NCBI GenBank assembly: GCA_035689345.1 | Contig: DASSLR010000026.1 | Location: forward strand, 1-40,849 | Direction: 5' to 3' | Source: CF-118 sp035689345 | Lineage (GTDB): Bacteria > Chloroflexota > Dormibacteria > Dormibacterales > Dormibacteraceae | DNA: 40,849 nucleotides | Part shown: positions 11,444-19,638 of the stretch, in pieces | Layout of the letters: every line of letters begins with the position of its first letter | How positions within the stretch are numbered: the first letter of the stretch is position 1 | Position numbers and translations under genes: made by a program | The notes under the pieces: model-generated | Databases searched by the model: none | Told to the model about the DNA's origin: nothing | What the model saw: the letters and a program-made list of their open reading frames with translations, nothing else

Positions 11444-11499
11444 GTTTGCACGCAAACGCACAGAATTCAGGGCTCCGAATAACGCGTTTGTATACAAAC
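11444..11499. repeat. Paired-palindrome intergenic element, copy B (inverted)
   Basis: Boxes GTTTGCACGCAAAC (11444-11457) and GTTTGTATACAAAC (11486-11499) flank a 28-base spacer. The spacer matches copies A and C when read in reverse complement (GTTATTCGGAGCC...GAATTC). Centres are 42 bp apart. It sits between two convergent genes ending at 11426 and 11526. Confidence 0.9.
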
Positions 11500-11525
11500 G
11501 CACGGAATGTGGGCGCTCGCGATGC

Positions 11526-13541
11526 CTAGACCGGCTGCACCTTCCGCGCGGGCGCCCCGTCGTGGCGCGAGCGGCTGAGGTGGTCCGCCTTGCTGCAGAA
11601 ATCATCGACCGTCGCGATCAGCTCGGCGTGCGACCACGTGAGCGGCGACACAGAGAGCGGCGCACCGGTGTGTGGGTCGAGCTGCTCTGAAAGCAGACCG
11701 CCGGGCAGTTGGTGCGCGACGACCCAGTTGATGATGTCGCGCGCCGGCTTGAGGTCGGCGAGGGTCTTGGCCATCGCGATGTGCCACTGCGCCATCCACA
11801 GCGTGCAGATGAACCAGGGGTTGCCAGGCACCCGGCTGGTGTCGTTCTCGACCCGGAAGTAGTAGTCGTCCTTGTAGCGGGCGACGCCACCCGCGTCGCC
11901 GCGATTCGAAAGCTGCTCGCGGATGGCCTCCATCGTGTCCGCGATGCGCGACTCGTCCGGCGCGTACATGCCGAAGCGCCACAGGCCGCAGATGGCGCTG
12001 TCAATGACCATGTCGACGGTGAGCGTGCCGTCCTCCTCTACGGCCAGGCGGCGCGCGAAACGGCCCAGCTCGGGGCTGTAGAGATGAGCGTCGGAAGCCT
12101 CGCGCAGCCGCTCGGCGGCCTCGCGGTACCGGTCCTCCGCGGGCCCGTCGCCGAAAAGCTGGGCGAAGTTGCGGGCCGCGTCGAGGCCGGCCCACACCGA
12201 GCCGACCGTGAAGGCGTGCACGCCCCACCGCTCTTCCCACAGGTCCCAGGACGGCTTGATGAGCCCGTTGCGATCGTCGAAGTAGCCGACCATCCAGTCC
12301 GCGGCGGGCACGACCAGGGTCGAGTACAGGTTGAGGATGAAGTCCAGGTTGCGGTGAATCCTGTAGTGCTGCCACAGCGCCCAGAGCACGAGGCCTGTCT
12401 CGTCCTCCTGGATAGGAAGCGTGCGCAGCCCGTGGCTGTCGACCCACGGAAGCCACGAGCTGCCGGGCAAGCCGTACGGCGTGTACTTGTGGAGGAAGAA
12501 TCCCTCCTCGACGATCGACTCCTGGCAGAAGTTGAAGAAGAGGCGCGTGACGTCCTCGTGGCCCGAGCGGTCCAGCGCGTTGGCGACGATCGCGCCGTCG
12601 CGCGGCCACGCGTAGGCGTAAGTGTCGCGCGCGAACTTCGTGATGTCGAAGTCCGTGGCGGCGATGATCGCGCCGTGGTTGTCGACGTGGCTGCGCGCCG
12701 TGAGGATGCTGCGCCGGTACAGGTGCGTGACCTCTGGTCCGAGCTCTTCGTCGATGTGCCGGTGGTCCTTCTCCGACCAGACGCGCCAGTAGGTGACGGT
12801 GCGGCCGTGATAGGTCTCCGCCCCCTTGCCGACCAGCAGGTCCTGCCCATACGTCGTGACATCACTCAGCCGGTTGCCCATGCAGACCCAGTGCGTCAGG
12901 GCGCGCGGCTCGCCCGCCACCGCGGGGCCGATCTCGAAGCCGACCGTGCAATCGACCGACCCCTGCTCGATCGGGTTGCGGCCGAGCACGCCGTCCTCGG
13001 CGTCGACCCACGTGCCGGCGTTGCCGCCACCCTTCTTGCCGTTGGCCCACGTGTCGATGCCGAACTGCGTCCCGTGAATGCCGCCGATCAGGAAGTAGCG
13101 GTTGGCTTTGTACGCGAGCACGCCGCGGTGCCGAGGCTCGTAACAGACCGTGTTGCCGATGTCGGACCCTTCGATGAACCAGTCGTAGTGAAAGAAGACC
13201 CGACCCACATCGAAGCCTGAAGGGCTCACCACCTCGACCTTGCGCACGAACCAGTTGCGCGCCATGTCGACGAAGTCCTCGAACTTCACGGTGATGCCCA
13301 GCCGGGAGTGCTTGAGCGTGACGTTGGACACCAGCGAGTCGACCGCGTAGTGGAGGTCGCGCTCCCAGCCGCCGTCGTCGAGCCACGCGAACCTGCCGTC
13401 GATGAAGAAGCCCGTGCGGCATGGATTGCCCATGGTCTGGTTGGCATCACCGACGCGGGGGAAGTAGAGGTCGCGAACCGTGTAGTTGCCGTCGAAGCCC
13501 ACGAGCACGTTGCCGTTGCCGATCACGATGCTCCTGGGCAT
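11526..13541 (-). CDS. Glycoside hydrolase family 15 protein (glucoamylase/trehalase type)
   Basis: A 671-residue GH15 enzyme, predicted to release glucose from alpha-glucans or trehalose. The N-terminal region (RSIVIGNGNVLVGFDGNYTVRDL) is the beta-sandwich typical of bacterial GH15, and the (alpha/alpha)6 barrel holds ARDTYAYAWPRDGA, the acid residue in DLWEERWG and the likely catalytic base near TWSHAELI at the C-terminus. No signal peptide is visible, so it is probably cytoplasmic and acts on glycogen-derived glucan or trehalose. A TACGAT hexamer lies 14 bases before the ATG. It is transcribed toward repeat B. Substrate choice within GH15 is not decidable here. Confidence 0.92.
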   Translation of the reverse strand: MPRSIVIGNGNVLVGFDGNYTVRDLYFPRVGDANQTMGNPCRTGFFIDGRFAWLDDGGWERDLHYAVDSLVSNVTLKHSRLGITVKFEDFVDMARNWFVRKVEVVSPSGFDVGRVFFHYDWFIEGSDIGNTVCYEPRHRGVLAYKANRYFLIGGIHGTQFGIDTWANGKKGGGNAGTWVDAEDGVLGRNPIEQGSVDCTVGFEIGPAVAGEPRALTHWVCMGNRLSDVTTYGQDLLVGKGAETYHGRTVTYWRVWSEKDHRHIDEELGPEVTHLYRRSILTARSHVDNHGAIIAATDFDITKFARDTYAYAWPRDGAIVANALDRSGHEDVTRLFFNFCQESIVEEGFFLHKYTPYGLPGSSWLPWVDSHGLRTLPIQEDETGLVLWALWQHYRIHRNLDFILNLYSTLVVPAADWMVGYFDDRNGLIKPSWDLWEERWGVHAFTVGSVWAGLDAARNFAQLFGDGPAEDRYREAAERLREASDAHLYSPELGRFARRLAVEEDGTLTVDMVIDSAICGLWRFGMYAPDESRIADTMEAIREQLSNRGDAGGVARYKDDYYFRVENDTSRVPGNPWFICTLWMAQWHIAMAKTLADLKPARDIINWVVAHQLPGGLLSEQLDPHTGAPLSVSPLTWSHAELIATVDDFCSKADHLSRSRHDGAPARKVQPV

Positions 13542-13624
13542 TTTGTCCGGGCTGAATCGTAGTTAGTTGACCTGGAGTTCGCTCGCCGTTAACAGGCGGG
13601 ATTGGCGAACCTCGAACCCCCGCC

Positions 13625-13659
13625 TACAATCGCCTCGAACCGTCTCAGCATCATCGGAG
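13625..13659 (+). promoter_or_regulatory. -10 element TACAAT and Shine-Dalgarno that decide the start of the YgjP-like gene
   Basis: TACAAT (13625-13630) is a near-consensus -10. GGAG (13656-13659) lies 8 bases before the TTG at 13668. Together they favour that start over the earlier in-frame TTG at 13602, which lies upstream of the -10. Confidence 0.5.
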
Positions 13660-13667
13660 CCAACGTC

Positions 13668-14198
13668 TTGAACAACGATCAGGAATCGTTCCGCCCGCCT
13701 GTCCGCGTCATCGCCACCCGCCGGCGCCGGCGCACCGTGACCGCCCGGCTGCGGGCAGGGGTGCTCGAGCTGCTCGTGCCGTCGTGGATGTCCGGCGCGG
13801 ATCGCGAGCGGTGGGCCGAAGCGATGCGTCTGCGCCTGGAGAAGCGCGTGCGGCGCTCGCTGCCGTCGGACGAGCGCCTGGAACGGCGCGCCCAGGCCCT
13901 CAACCGCCGCCACTTCGGCGGCCGTCTCAGCTGGAGCTCGATCGCGTTCGCGGACATGACCAGCCGCTGGGGCAGCTGCTCCTTCACCGACGGCGCCATT
14001 CGGGTCGCGACCCGAGCCGCGCGGCTGCCGGAGTGGGTGCTCGACTACCTGGTGGTGCACGAGCTGGCGCACCTGGAGCACAGCGATCACGGCCCGGCGT
14101 TTCACGAGCTCGAGAACCGCTACCCGCTCACCGAGCGGGCGAAGGGCTACCTGATGGCGCTCGACCAGAACCCCGGCGCCGCGGCCGTTATGGGGTAA
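13668..14198 (+). CDS. YgjP/DUF45-type zinc metallopeptidase-like protein
   Basis: A 176-residue DUF45 (YgjP, WrYP-like) metal-dependent protein. The zinc motif is HELAHLEHSDHGPAFHELE, with HExxH and a downstream His, preceded by the family hallmark TSRWGSCS. Cellular targets are not established. The TTG at 13668 is preferred because of the Shine-Dalgarno GGAG and the upstream -10; an alternative TTG at 13602 would add 22 unconserved residues. The 3' end overlaps the convergent alcohol dehydrogenase gene by 11 bp. Confidence 0.85.
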   Translation: MNNDQESFRPPVRVIATRRRRRTVTARLRAGVLELLVPSWMSGADRERWAEAMRLRLEKRVRRSLPSDERLERRAQALNRRHFGGRLSWSSIAFADMTSRWGSCSFTDGAIRVATRAARLPEWVLDYLVVHELAHLEHSDHGPAFHELENRYPLTERAKGYLMALDQNPGAAAVMG

Positions 14199-15225
14199 GG
14201 ACGATCTTGGTCGCTTCGCGCGCGTCGAAGATGCGGTACGCCTCTTCGGCCTGGTCGAGCTTCATCCGGTGGCTGATGATCGACTCGGGCTTCAGGCGCC
14301 CCGCCGCGACGAGGTCGAGGAGCGGCCGCATGTACGCCTGCACGTTGCACCAGCCCGCGCGGAACGTGAGCGCGCGCTGCCACACGTCGACGTAGGGAAA
14401 ATCGCCGACCGAATGGTTCGGGATACCGACCATCGAGATCGTCCCGCCGCCCTTCACGCACTGCATCGCGGTCTCAACCGCTTGCAGGACGCCGACCGCC
14501 TCGATGCTTCTGTCGACGCCGAAGCCTCCGGTCGCGGTCTTGATCGCTTCGACCGGGTGTGACTCCTTCGCGTTGATCGGGATCGCGCCCATGCCCTGCG
14601 CGAATTCGAGCCGGCTGTCGACCATGTCGACGACGAACACCCGCGACGGCCCGAACAGCTGGGCGCACATGACCGCCATGAGCCCGACCGGCCCGGCGCC
14701 GACGACGGCCACGGTGTCGCCGGGCTTGATCTCGGCGCGCTCGGCCGCGAAGAAACCGGTGGCCAGGATGTCGCCGACGAAGATCGCCTGCTCGTCGCTC
14801 ATGCCCTGAGGGATCATCTCCAGCGTGTGGTCGGCCAGCGGCACGGTCACGTACTCCGACTGGGCGCCACCGAGCGCGCCGAAGTACTCGCCATAACCGA
14901 AGGCTCCGCGCTCGACGCACTGGTTGAACCACCCGCGTACGCAGTAGTGACAGTGGCCGCACGCGACGAAGAACGACGAGACGACGCGGTCGCCCTTCTT
15001 GAATCGCCGCACTTCAGGACCGGCCGCCTCGACGACACCGACGAACTCGTGGCCCATGCCCCAGCCTTCGCAGCCGGGGATGTGCCCCGCGTAGATGTGC
15101 AGGTCGGAGCCGCATACGCCCGCCAGCGTCACCTTCACCAGCGCATCGGTCGGCTTGCTGATTGCCGCCTTGGGAACGTCAGTGACCTCGACCTTCTTCT
15201 CGCCGCGGTAGACGGCCGACTTCAT
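14188..15225 (-). CDS. Zinc-dependent alcohol dehydrogenase (MDR family)
   Basis: A 345-residue medium-chain dehydrogenase. Catalytic zinc ligands are Cys38 (GVCGSD), His59 and Glu60 (GHEF); structural zinc ligands are Cys89, Cys92, Cys95 and Cys103 (CGHCHYC...NQC). The Rossmann motif VGAGPVGL, followed by VVDMVDSRL with an acidic residue, suggests NAD(H). Layout resembles threonine, sorbitol or formaldehyde dehydrogenase-like MDRs; the substrate is unknown. The ATG at 15225 has TAGAAT 7 bases upstream. It is divergent from the SDR gene. Confidence 0.92.
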   Translation of the reverse strand: MKSAVYRGEKKVEVTDVPKAAISKPTDALVKVTLAGVCGSDLHIYAGHIPGCEGWGMGHEFVGVVEAAGPEVRRFKKGDRVVSSFFVACGHCHYCVRGWFNQCVERGAFGYGEYFGALGGAQSEYVTVPLADHTLEMIPQGMSDEQAIFVGDILATGFFAAERAEIKPGDTVAVVGAGPVGLMAVMCAQLFGPSRVFVVDMVDSRLEFAQGMGAIPINAKESHPVEAIKTATGGFGVDRSIEAVGVLQAVETAMQCVKGGGTISMVGIPNHSVGDFPYVDVWQRALTFRAGWCNVQAYMRPLLDLVAAGRLKPESIISHRMKLDQAEEAYRIFDAREATKIVLTP

Positions 15226-15232
15226 GGCCCGG

Positions 15233-15253
15233 ATTCTAGTGCGCGCCTAAGCT
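15233..15253. promoter_or_regulatory. Divergent leaderless promoters of the alcohol dehydrogenase and SDR genes
   Basis: The 34-base gap holds TAGAAT (reverse, 15238-15233, 7 bases before the ATG at 15225) and TAAGCT (forward, 15248-15253, 6 bases before the GTG at 15260). Both fit TANNNT. Confidence 0.5.
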
Positions 15254-15259
15254 AGCGAC

Positions 15260-16069
15260 GTGCGGCTCAAGGGGGCGGTCGTCGTCATCACCGGCGCGTC
15301 CAGCGGCATCGGCGAGGCTGCCGCCCTGGCATTCGCGCGCAAACGCTCCAACCTCGTGCTCGGCGCGCGCCGCGTCGATGCCCTCAACGCCGTGGCGCAG
15401 AAGTGCCGCGAGAAGGGGGCGCCGGAGGTGACGGTGCGCCGGGTCGACATCAGCCAGCGCGTGGAGGCGCGCGCATTCGTCGCCGCCGCCCTGCGCGACC
15501 ACGAACGCATCGACGTCCTGGTCAACAATGCGGGGCTCGGGTGGATGGGGCGCATGCAGGAGATGCCCGAGGACAAGATCGACGAGCTCATCGCGGTCAA
15601 CGTGAAAGGCCTCGTCACCACCACGCAGGCGGCCCTGCCCTCGATGGTGGAACGCCGGCGCGGGATCGTTATCAACGTCGCCTCGGTGCTGGGCTTTCGC
15701 GCCGCTCCGTACTCCGCGGTCTACTCGGCCACTAAGCACGCGGTCGTGGGCTTCTCCCACGCGCTGCGCGGCGAGCTGTCGGGAACCGGAGTCAAGGTCT
15801 GCGTCGTCTATCCCGCGAGCACTGAGACGGAGTTCTTCGCCGAGACCGAGGCGCCCATCGGTCCGCAGTACCCGCCGTGGTGGGTGGCCAACGCCATCGT
15901 GCGCACCGCGCGGTTCCCGCGCCGCGACGTCATGGTTCTTCCCTACCGGCTCGGACACCTGGCGGAGCCTGTGCTCGGCGGGCTGCTCGACCACGCGCTC
16001 GGTGAGGCGCGGAGGATGAAGTCTCCTCACCTGTCAGGCGCCGCAGCACCGCCCGTGGAATCCGGATAG
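15260..16069 (+). CDS. Short-chain dehydrogenase/reductase (SDR)
   Basis: A classical SDR of 269 residues. Cofactor motif TGASSGIG is at 11-18, the NNAG motif follows near 91, and the catalytic Tyr-Lys pair is in YSATKHA, with Ser in NVASVLG upstream. The Arg-rich segment after the second strand (GARRVD) suggests NADP(H), an inference. The substrate is unknown. The last 25 residues form a tail with no obvious domain. The GTG start is set by the TAAGCT hexamer 6 bases upstream. Confidence 0.92.
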   Translation: MRLKGAVVVITGASSGIGEAAALAFARKRSNLVLGARRVDALNAVAQKCREKGAPEVTVRRVDISQRVEARAFVAAALRDHERIDVLVNNAGLGWMGRMQEMPEDKIDELIAVNVKGLVTTTQAALPSMVERRRGIVINVASVLGFRAAPYSAVYSATKHAVVGFSHALRGELSGTGVKVCVVYPASTETEFFAETEAPIGPQYPPWWVANAIVRTARFPRRDVMVLPYRLGHLAEPVLGGLLDHALGEARRMKSPHLSGAAAPPVESG

Positions 16070-16097
16070 GGAGGCGTCTCCGGCCCCCACCAAACAG

Positions 16098-16118
16098 CCC
16101 GCTGCCGGCACTCGCGGG
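16098..16118. repeat. Hairpin with a TGCCGGCACTC core
   Basis: CCCGC and GCGGG flank a loop that contains TGCCGGCACTC, which matches much of the palindrome seen twice at 33724-33779. It lies 28 bases after the SDR stop and lacks a T-tract. No partner box is visible 42 bp to either side. Confidence 0.5.
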
Positions 16119-16148
16119 TAGACGGGGCTCCAGTCCGCTTCATCGGCC

Positions 16149-16154
16149 TAGAGT
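16149..16154 (+). promoter_or_regulatory. -10 element TAGAGT of the small lipoprotein gene
   Basis: TAGAGT ends 9 bases before the GTG at 16164, the spacing expected for a leaderless mRNA. Confidence 0.45.
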
Positions 16155-16163
16155 TCGGCCAGA

Positions 16164-16514
16164 GTGGCGTCGGGTTCTCTATTCGCCCGCTGTCGGCCGC
16201 CGTTGTCGGCAGCCTGCGTGGCTCTTTTCGCGTTGGCCTCCTGTGGCGAGGCCGCGTTCACGATGTCGGCGACGGCTAACGGCCAGACGACCTATGTCGT
16301 CGTCTCTGGAAATCCAGACGACGTCGCCCAGATGAAGGCATATTGCGAGCAGAACCATTGCGTCGCCGGCCAGATTGAGGACGGTGATCATCATTCCGGG
16401 AACCTGATCTGCGAACACGACTCGGCGAAGAACGGGCATCACCTGCATTTCGCGCTGTACGGAGGCTCCCTTTCACCGGCGCAATGCGAGCAGATCTTCG
16501 CGAGCTTCCCTTAA
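16164..16514 (+). CDS. Small putative lipoprotein, unknown function
   Basis: A 116-residue protein I do not recognise. The N-terminus looks like a lipoprotein signal: basic residues, a hydrophobic run and LASC, giving lipidation Cys27. The mature part is about 90 residues, with Cys in KAYCEQNHCV, LICEH and AQCEQ and a His-rich patch (DGDHHSG, NGHHLHF). The spread of Cys suggests disulfides outside the membrane; the His clusters could bind metal, which is speculative. GTG 16164 is supported by the -10 hexamer. The gene stops directly against the end of the convergent DUF72 gene. Confidence 0.75.
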   Translation: MASGSLFARCRPPLSAACVALFALASCGEAAFTMSATANGQTTYVVVSGNPDDVAQMKAYCEQNHCVAGQIEDGDHHSGNLICEHDSAKNGHHLHFALYGGSLSPAQCEQIFASFP

Positions 16515-17420
16515 TCACTTCTGCCAGGCCGCCAGCAGCTCCTCCAGACGCCTCGCGTTCTTGACCGAGTAGTTGGAGTAGTTGTTGTTCATGATCGCGT
16601 GGACCTCCTTGGCGGAGCGCTCCATCTCCTTGATCCGCGGCACCCACTCCGCGAGGTCGGCGTCCGGGTAGTCGTAGCGAAAGCGCACGTTCGGCGGAGC
16701 GTTGCGCATGTCCCACGTTTCGTGGTTGCGACCGTGGAACCGCACGACCGCGAGCTTGCCCGACGTGACCTCGTGCAGCGGCGGCATGCTCGAGTCGTGG
16801 CCCTGCGGAGTGTCGACGGCCACATAAGGAATGTCGCGTGAGCGCAGAAAGGCAAGCGTGCCGTCGAGGTGCCGCGCGTCGAGCCACTCGATCTTCCGAA
16901 ACTCGACGGCGATCTGAAATCCGTACATCCGCTCCTGCACCTGCTCGACGTACGACAGCGCGCGCGACGCCGGCAGGAACCACCGCGGAAACTGGAAGAA
17001 CACGGCGCCCAGGCGACCGGCCGCGCGCAGCGGCTCGAGCGCGGCGCGAAACCGCTCCCATGTCTCGTCCACTATCTCGGCCGGGACCTGTTCGAGGTAA
17101 AGGGTGGCCTTGGTGCGCAAGTTTTCAGGCAGCTCAGCGCGCAGGTCGGGAGGCATGTTCATCGGCCGCGTCGGGTGGTTGGTGAAGAGGGAGAAGGACT
17201 TGACGTCGAACAGGAAGCCCGGCGGGGTCCGCGCCGCCCAGCGCTCGGTGACCTCGGGCTTGGGGATGCCGTAGTACGTCGTGTCCGCCTCCGCCAGTGA
17301 GAACTGGCCGGCGTAGAAGGCCAGCCGGTCCTCCGAGCTCTTGACGGCCATCGGGTAGAAGAGCCGGGAGTCGATCAGCGACCGGTCGATCCAGCCCGCA
17401 ATTCCGCACCGGACGGTCAT
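16515..17420 (-). CDS. DUF72 (YecE-like) family protein
   Basis: A 301-residue DUF72 protein, a TIM-barrel family with no established reaction. Recognisable segments are RCGIAGWIDRS at the start, AEADTTYYGIPKPEVTERWAARTPPGFLFDVKSF and the later VRFHGRNHETW, close to the family's RxHGR signature. Length is typical. No signal peptide or membrane helix is seen. The gene is divergent from the first adenylate cyclase with 25 bases between starts. Confidence 0.9.
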   Translation of the reverse strand: MTVRCGIAGWIDRSLIDSRLFYPMAVKSSEDRLAFYAGQFSLAEADTTYYGIPKPEVTERWAARTPPGFLFDVKSFSLFTNHPTRPMNMPPDLRAELPENLRTKATLYLEQVPAEIVDETWERFRAALEPLRAAGRLGAVFFQFPRWFLPASRALSYVEQVQERMYGFQIAVEFRKIEWLDARHLDGTLAFLRSRDIPYVAVDTPQGHDSSMPPLHEVTSGKLAVVRFHGRNHETWDMRNAPPNVRFRYDYPDADLAEWVPRIKEMERSAKEVHAIMNNNYSNYSVKNARRLEELLAAWQK

Positions 17421-17426
17421 AGGCGG

Positions 17427-17434
17427 ACTATGAT
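17427..17434. promoter_or_regulatory. Overlapping divergent -10 elements between the DUF72 and cyclase genes
   Basis: The octamer ACTATGAT supplies TATGAT forward (17429-17434, 11 bases before the GTG at 17446). In reverse it supplies CATAGT (17432-17427, 6 bases before the ATG at 17420). The forward hexamer is a good -10; the reverse one is weaker. Confidence 0.4.
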
Positions 17435-17445
17435 CCGCCGCGATC

Positions 17446-19635
17446 GTGGTCCGCTTCCTCCGCTACTGGTACACGTACCGCACGCTCGTGGCGGTGCTGA
17501 TCGGGCTGCTGATCAGCGGTTCGATGTACTGGCTGTACACGCAGCAGGTCGCCTGCGACAACCAGGACCCCAGCTGCTCGGTCCGCCTGTCCCTGCACCC
17601 GGAGGACCGCCTGTTCTTCGAGTCGACCGATCCCAACATCGTGCTGATCGGCATCGACGATTCCAGCCTCCGCGAGCTGGGCAAGTTTCCACTCGACCGA
17701 AGCGATTACGCGACTGCCCTGGCGACGCTGAACAGGGACCAGGCGGGTGTGGTCGCGTTCGACATCGGCTTCTCGGACACCGGCAGGTCGCAGGAGGGCG
17801 ACACGGCGTTCAGCAAGGCCATCGTCGCCACCAAGATCCCTGTGGTCCTGGCCTATGGCTCCAGCGGCGAACCCGGCGCGGGCACAGGCCAGATCCTCAT
17901 GAACGCGACCACGGACGAGATCCCCCGGCACATGTTCCGCTGCATGGACACGGATGGCGCAGACATCGCGCCCTGCACCACACCCAACCCGAACGTCATC
18001 CTCGCCTCCACCGATGTGAGGCCCGACGCGGATGGGGTGGTGCGCAAGATGCCGATGTTCGTAAGCCCTACGTGCTACCAGCAAGGCAGCTGCCTGACTC
18101 AGAACATCGACACGCTTGGATTCGCGGCCTATCGAGCGTTTTCGCTGCAGGGCACGCAAGGACCTGACCTGAGCTACTCGAGCGACGGAGCAACGTTCGG
18201 CACGACGTGGACCAAGCCCCTGCCCGTCGACCAGTACGGCCAGGCGATCATCAGCTGGTCAGGCGGCCCCGGCGCGTACAAGCTCCGCCACCAGTACTAC
18301 TCGTTCGCGGAGCTCGTCGGCGGACGCGTGCCGGCCGACGCACTCAACGGCAAGATCGTGATGATCGGCAGCTACTACCTGACCGGCGTCCAGGACGAGC
18401 ACCTGACTCCAACGACGGTCGGTACAGCGCAGGCGCAGAAGGTGTCGGGCGGCATGTCAGGCCTGGAGATCCAGGCCAACGTCGTGCAGATGCTGCTCCG
18501 TGCCCCTGGATCTTTCCTGGCACCCGAGCCGCCGCTGCTCGTGCTGCTGATCATCTTCGCGCTCGGCGTGGTGATGGCCCTGGTGGCGGCGCGGCTGTCA
18601 GTCGCGTGGGGCTTGATCGCGACCGTCGGCGCGGTGGCGGTTTTCACTTTCGGCATGGCCGGCATCGCGTACTTCCTCAATATGGTCCCGGACCTCTTCC
18701 ACCCGTGGATGGCGCTTGCGCTCACGTACACAGGCGTGACCGCGTACCGCGTGCTGTACGAGGACCGCGAACGGCGCAAGGTGACGACCCTGTTCGGGCA
18801 GTACTTGAAGCCTGAGATCGTCGCGGAGCTCGCGAAGAGGCGAGGCGGCGCCGACGAGATCATGCGCGGCGGCGACCGCCGCGACATCACGTTGCTCTTC
18901 ATCGACATTCGCGGCTTCACGTCGATGTCCGAGTCGATGGACGCCGCCGACGTGACGACCCTGATCCAGATGTACCTGGATCACATGAGCGACATCATCT
19001 TCACCTGGGACGGGACGATCGACAAGTACGTCGGCGACGAGATCATGGCCCTGTGGAACGCGCCGAGGGACCAACCCGACCACGCCCTGCTGGCGGTGCG
19101 CTGCGCGTACGACATGATCAACCGCGCACCCGAGCTGCAGCAGCAGCTCATGGCCAAGGGTCTGCCGCCGATCCGCTGGGGCATCGGGGTGAACACAGGC
19201 CCCGCGGTCGTCGGCAACATGGGCTCGCACAGCCGTCTCCAGTACACAGCGCTCGGTGACACGGTCAACACCGCCGCGCGCTTCTGCGCCAACGCGCCGG
19301 CGTACCACCTGCTCATCGGCCAGCAGACATACGACATGTGCAGGGACTACATCGCCGTCGACCTCGTGCCCGGCGTGCAGCTCAAGGGCAAGTCAGCCGA
19401 GACGTTCCGGATCTACCAGGTGACCGCGATCCGCGAATCGACCAGCGCGCCGTGGGTGCAGTTCCCGACCGAGATGGCCTCGGAGACCCACCGCCAGTTC
19501 ACGCAGCAGTTCACGCAGAAGACGATCCTCGCCGCGGGCATGCTCGCCTCGCGCGACATCCTCGTCGGCACCGAGGCCGAGCAGGCGCTGGCGGGCCAGG
19601 GCGCGCCGACCGACGGCCAGGACGGCGGCGGCTAG
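17446..19635 (+). CDS. CHASE2-domain class III adenylate cyclase (first paralogue)
   Basis: A 729-residue membrane cyclase, predicted to make cAMP from ATP in response to an extracytoplasmic signal. Order: an N-terminal membrane helix (13-31), an extracytoplasmic CHASE2 domain (about 35-345) with several Cys, closely spaced membrane helices (about 360-435), and a cytoplasmic catalytic domain. Metal-binding Asp residues are in FIDIRGFT (about 483) and GDEIM. The Lys of DKYVGDE and Thr of QYTALGD match the adenine-selecting pair of class IIIb cyclases, and NTAARF has the transition-state Asn/Arg. The C-terminal tail IRESTSAPWVQFPTE resembles the second paralogue at 29993. No cAMP receptor gene is nearby. 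Confidence 0.93.
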   Translation: MVRFLRYWYTYRTLVAVLIGLLISGSMYWLYTQQVACDNQDPSCSVRLSLHPEDRLFFESTDPNIVLIGIDDSSLRELGKFPLDRSDYATALATLNRDQAGVVAFDIGFSDTGRSQEGDTAFSKAIVATKIPVVLAYGSSGEPGAGTGQILMNATTDEIPRHMFRCMDTDGADIAPCTTPNPNVILASTDVRPDADGVVRKMPMFVSPTCYQQGSCLTQNIDTLGFAAYRAFSLQGTQGPDLSYSSDGATFGTTWTKPLPVDQYGQAIISWSGGPGAYKLRHQYYSFAELVGGRVPADALNGKIVMIGSYYLTGVQDEHLTPTTVGTAQAQKVSGGMSGLEIQANVVQMLLRAPGSFLAPEPPLLVLLIIFALGVVMALVAARLSVAWGLIATVGAVAVFTFGMAGIAYFLNMVPDLFHPWMALALTYTGVTAYRVLYEDRERRKVTTLFGQYLKPEIVAELAKRRGGADEIMRGGDRRDITLLFIDIRGFTSMSESMDAADVTTLIQMYLDHMSDIIFTWDGTIDKYVGDEIMALWNAPRDQPDHALLAVRCAYDMINRAPELQQQLMAKGLPPIRWGIGVNTGPAVVGNMGSHSRLQYTALGDTVNTAARFCANAPAYHLLIGQQTYDMCRDYIAVDLVPGVQLKGKSAETFRIYQVTAIRESTSAPWVQFPTEMASETHRQFTQQFTQKTILAAGMLASRDILVGTEAEQALAGQGAPTDGQDGGG

Positions 19636-19638
19636 TAG

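Noticed and set aside
11444..11499. Repeat B as an intrinsic terminator for the convergent genes
   Set aside because: The arms are AT-containing 5-bp stems without a T-tract, and copies A and C lie in non-convergent positions.
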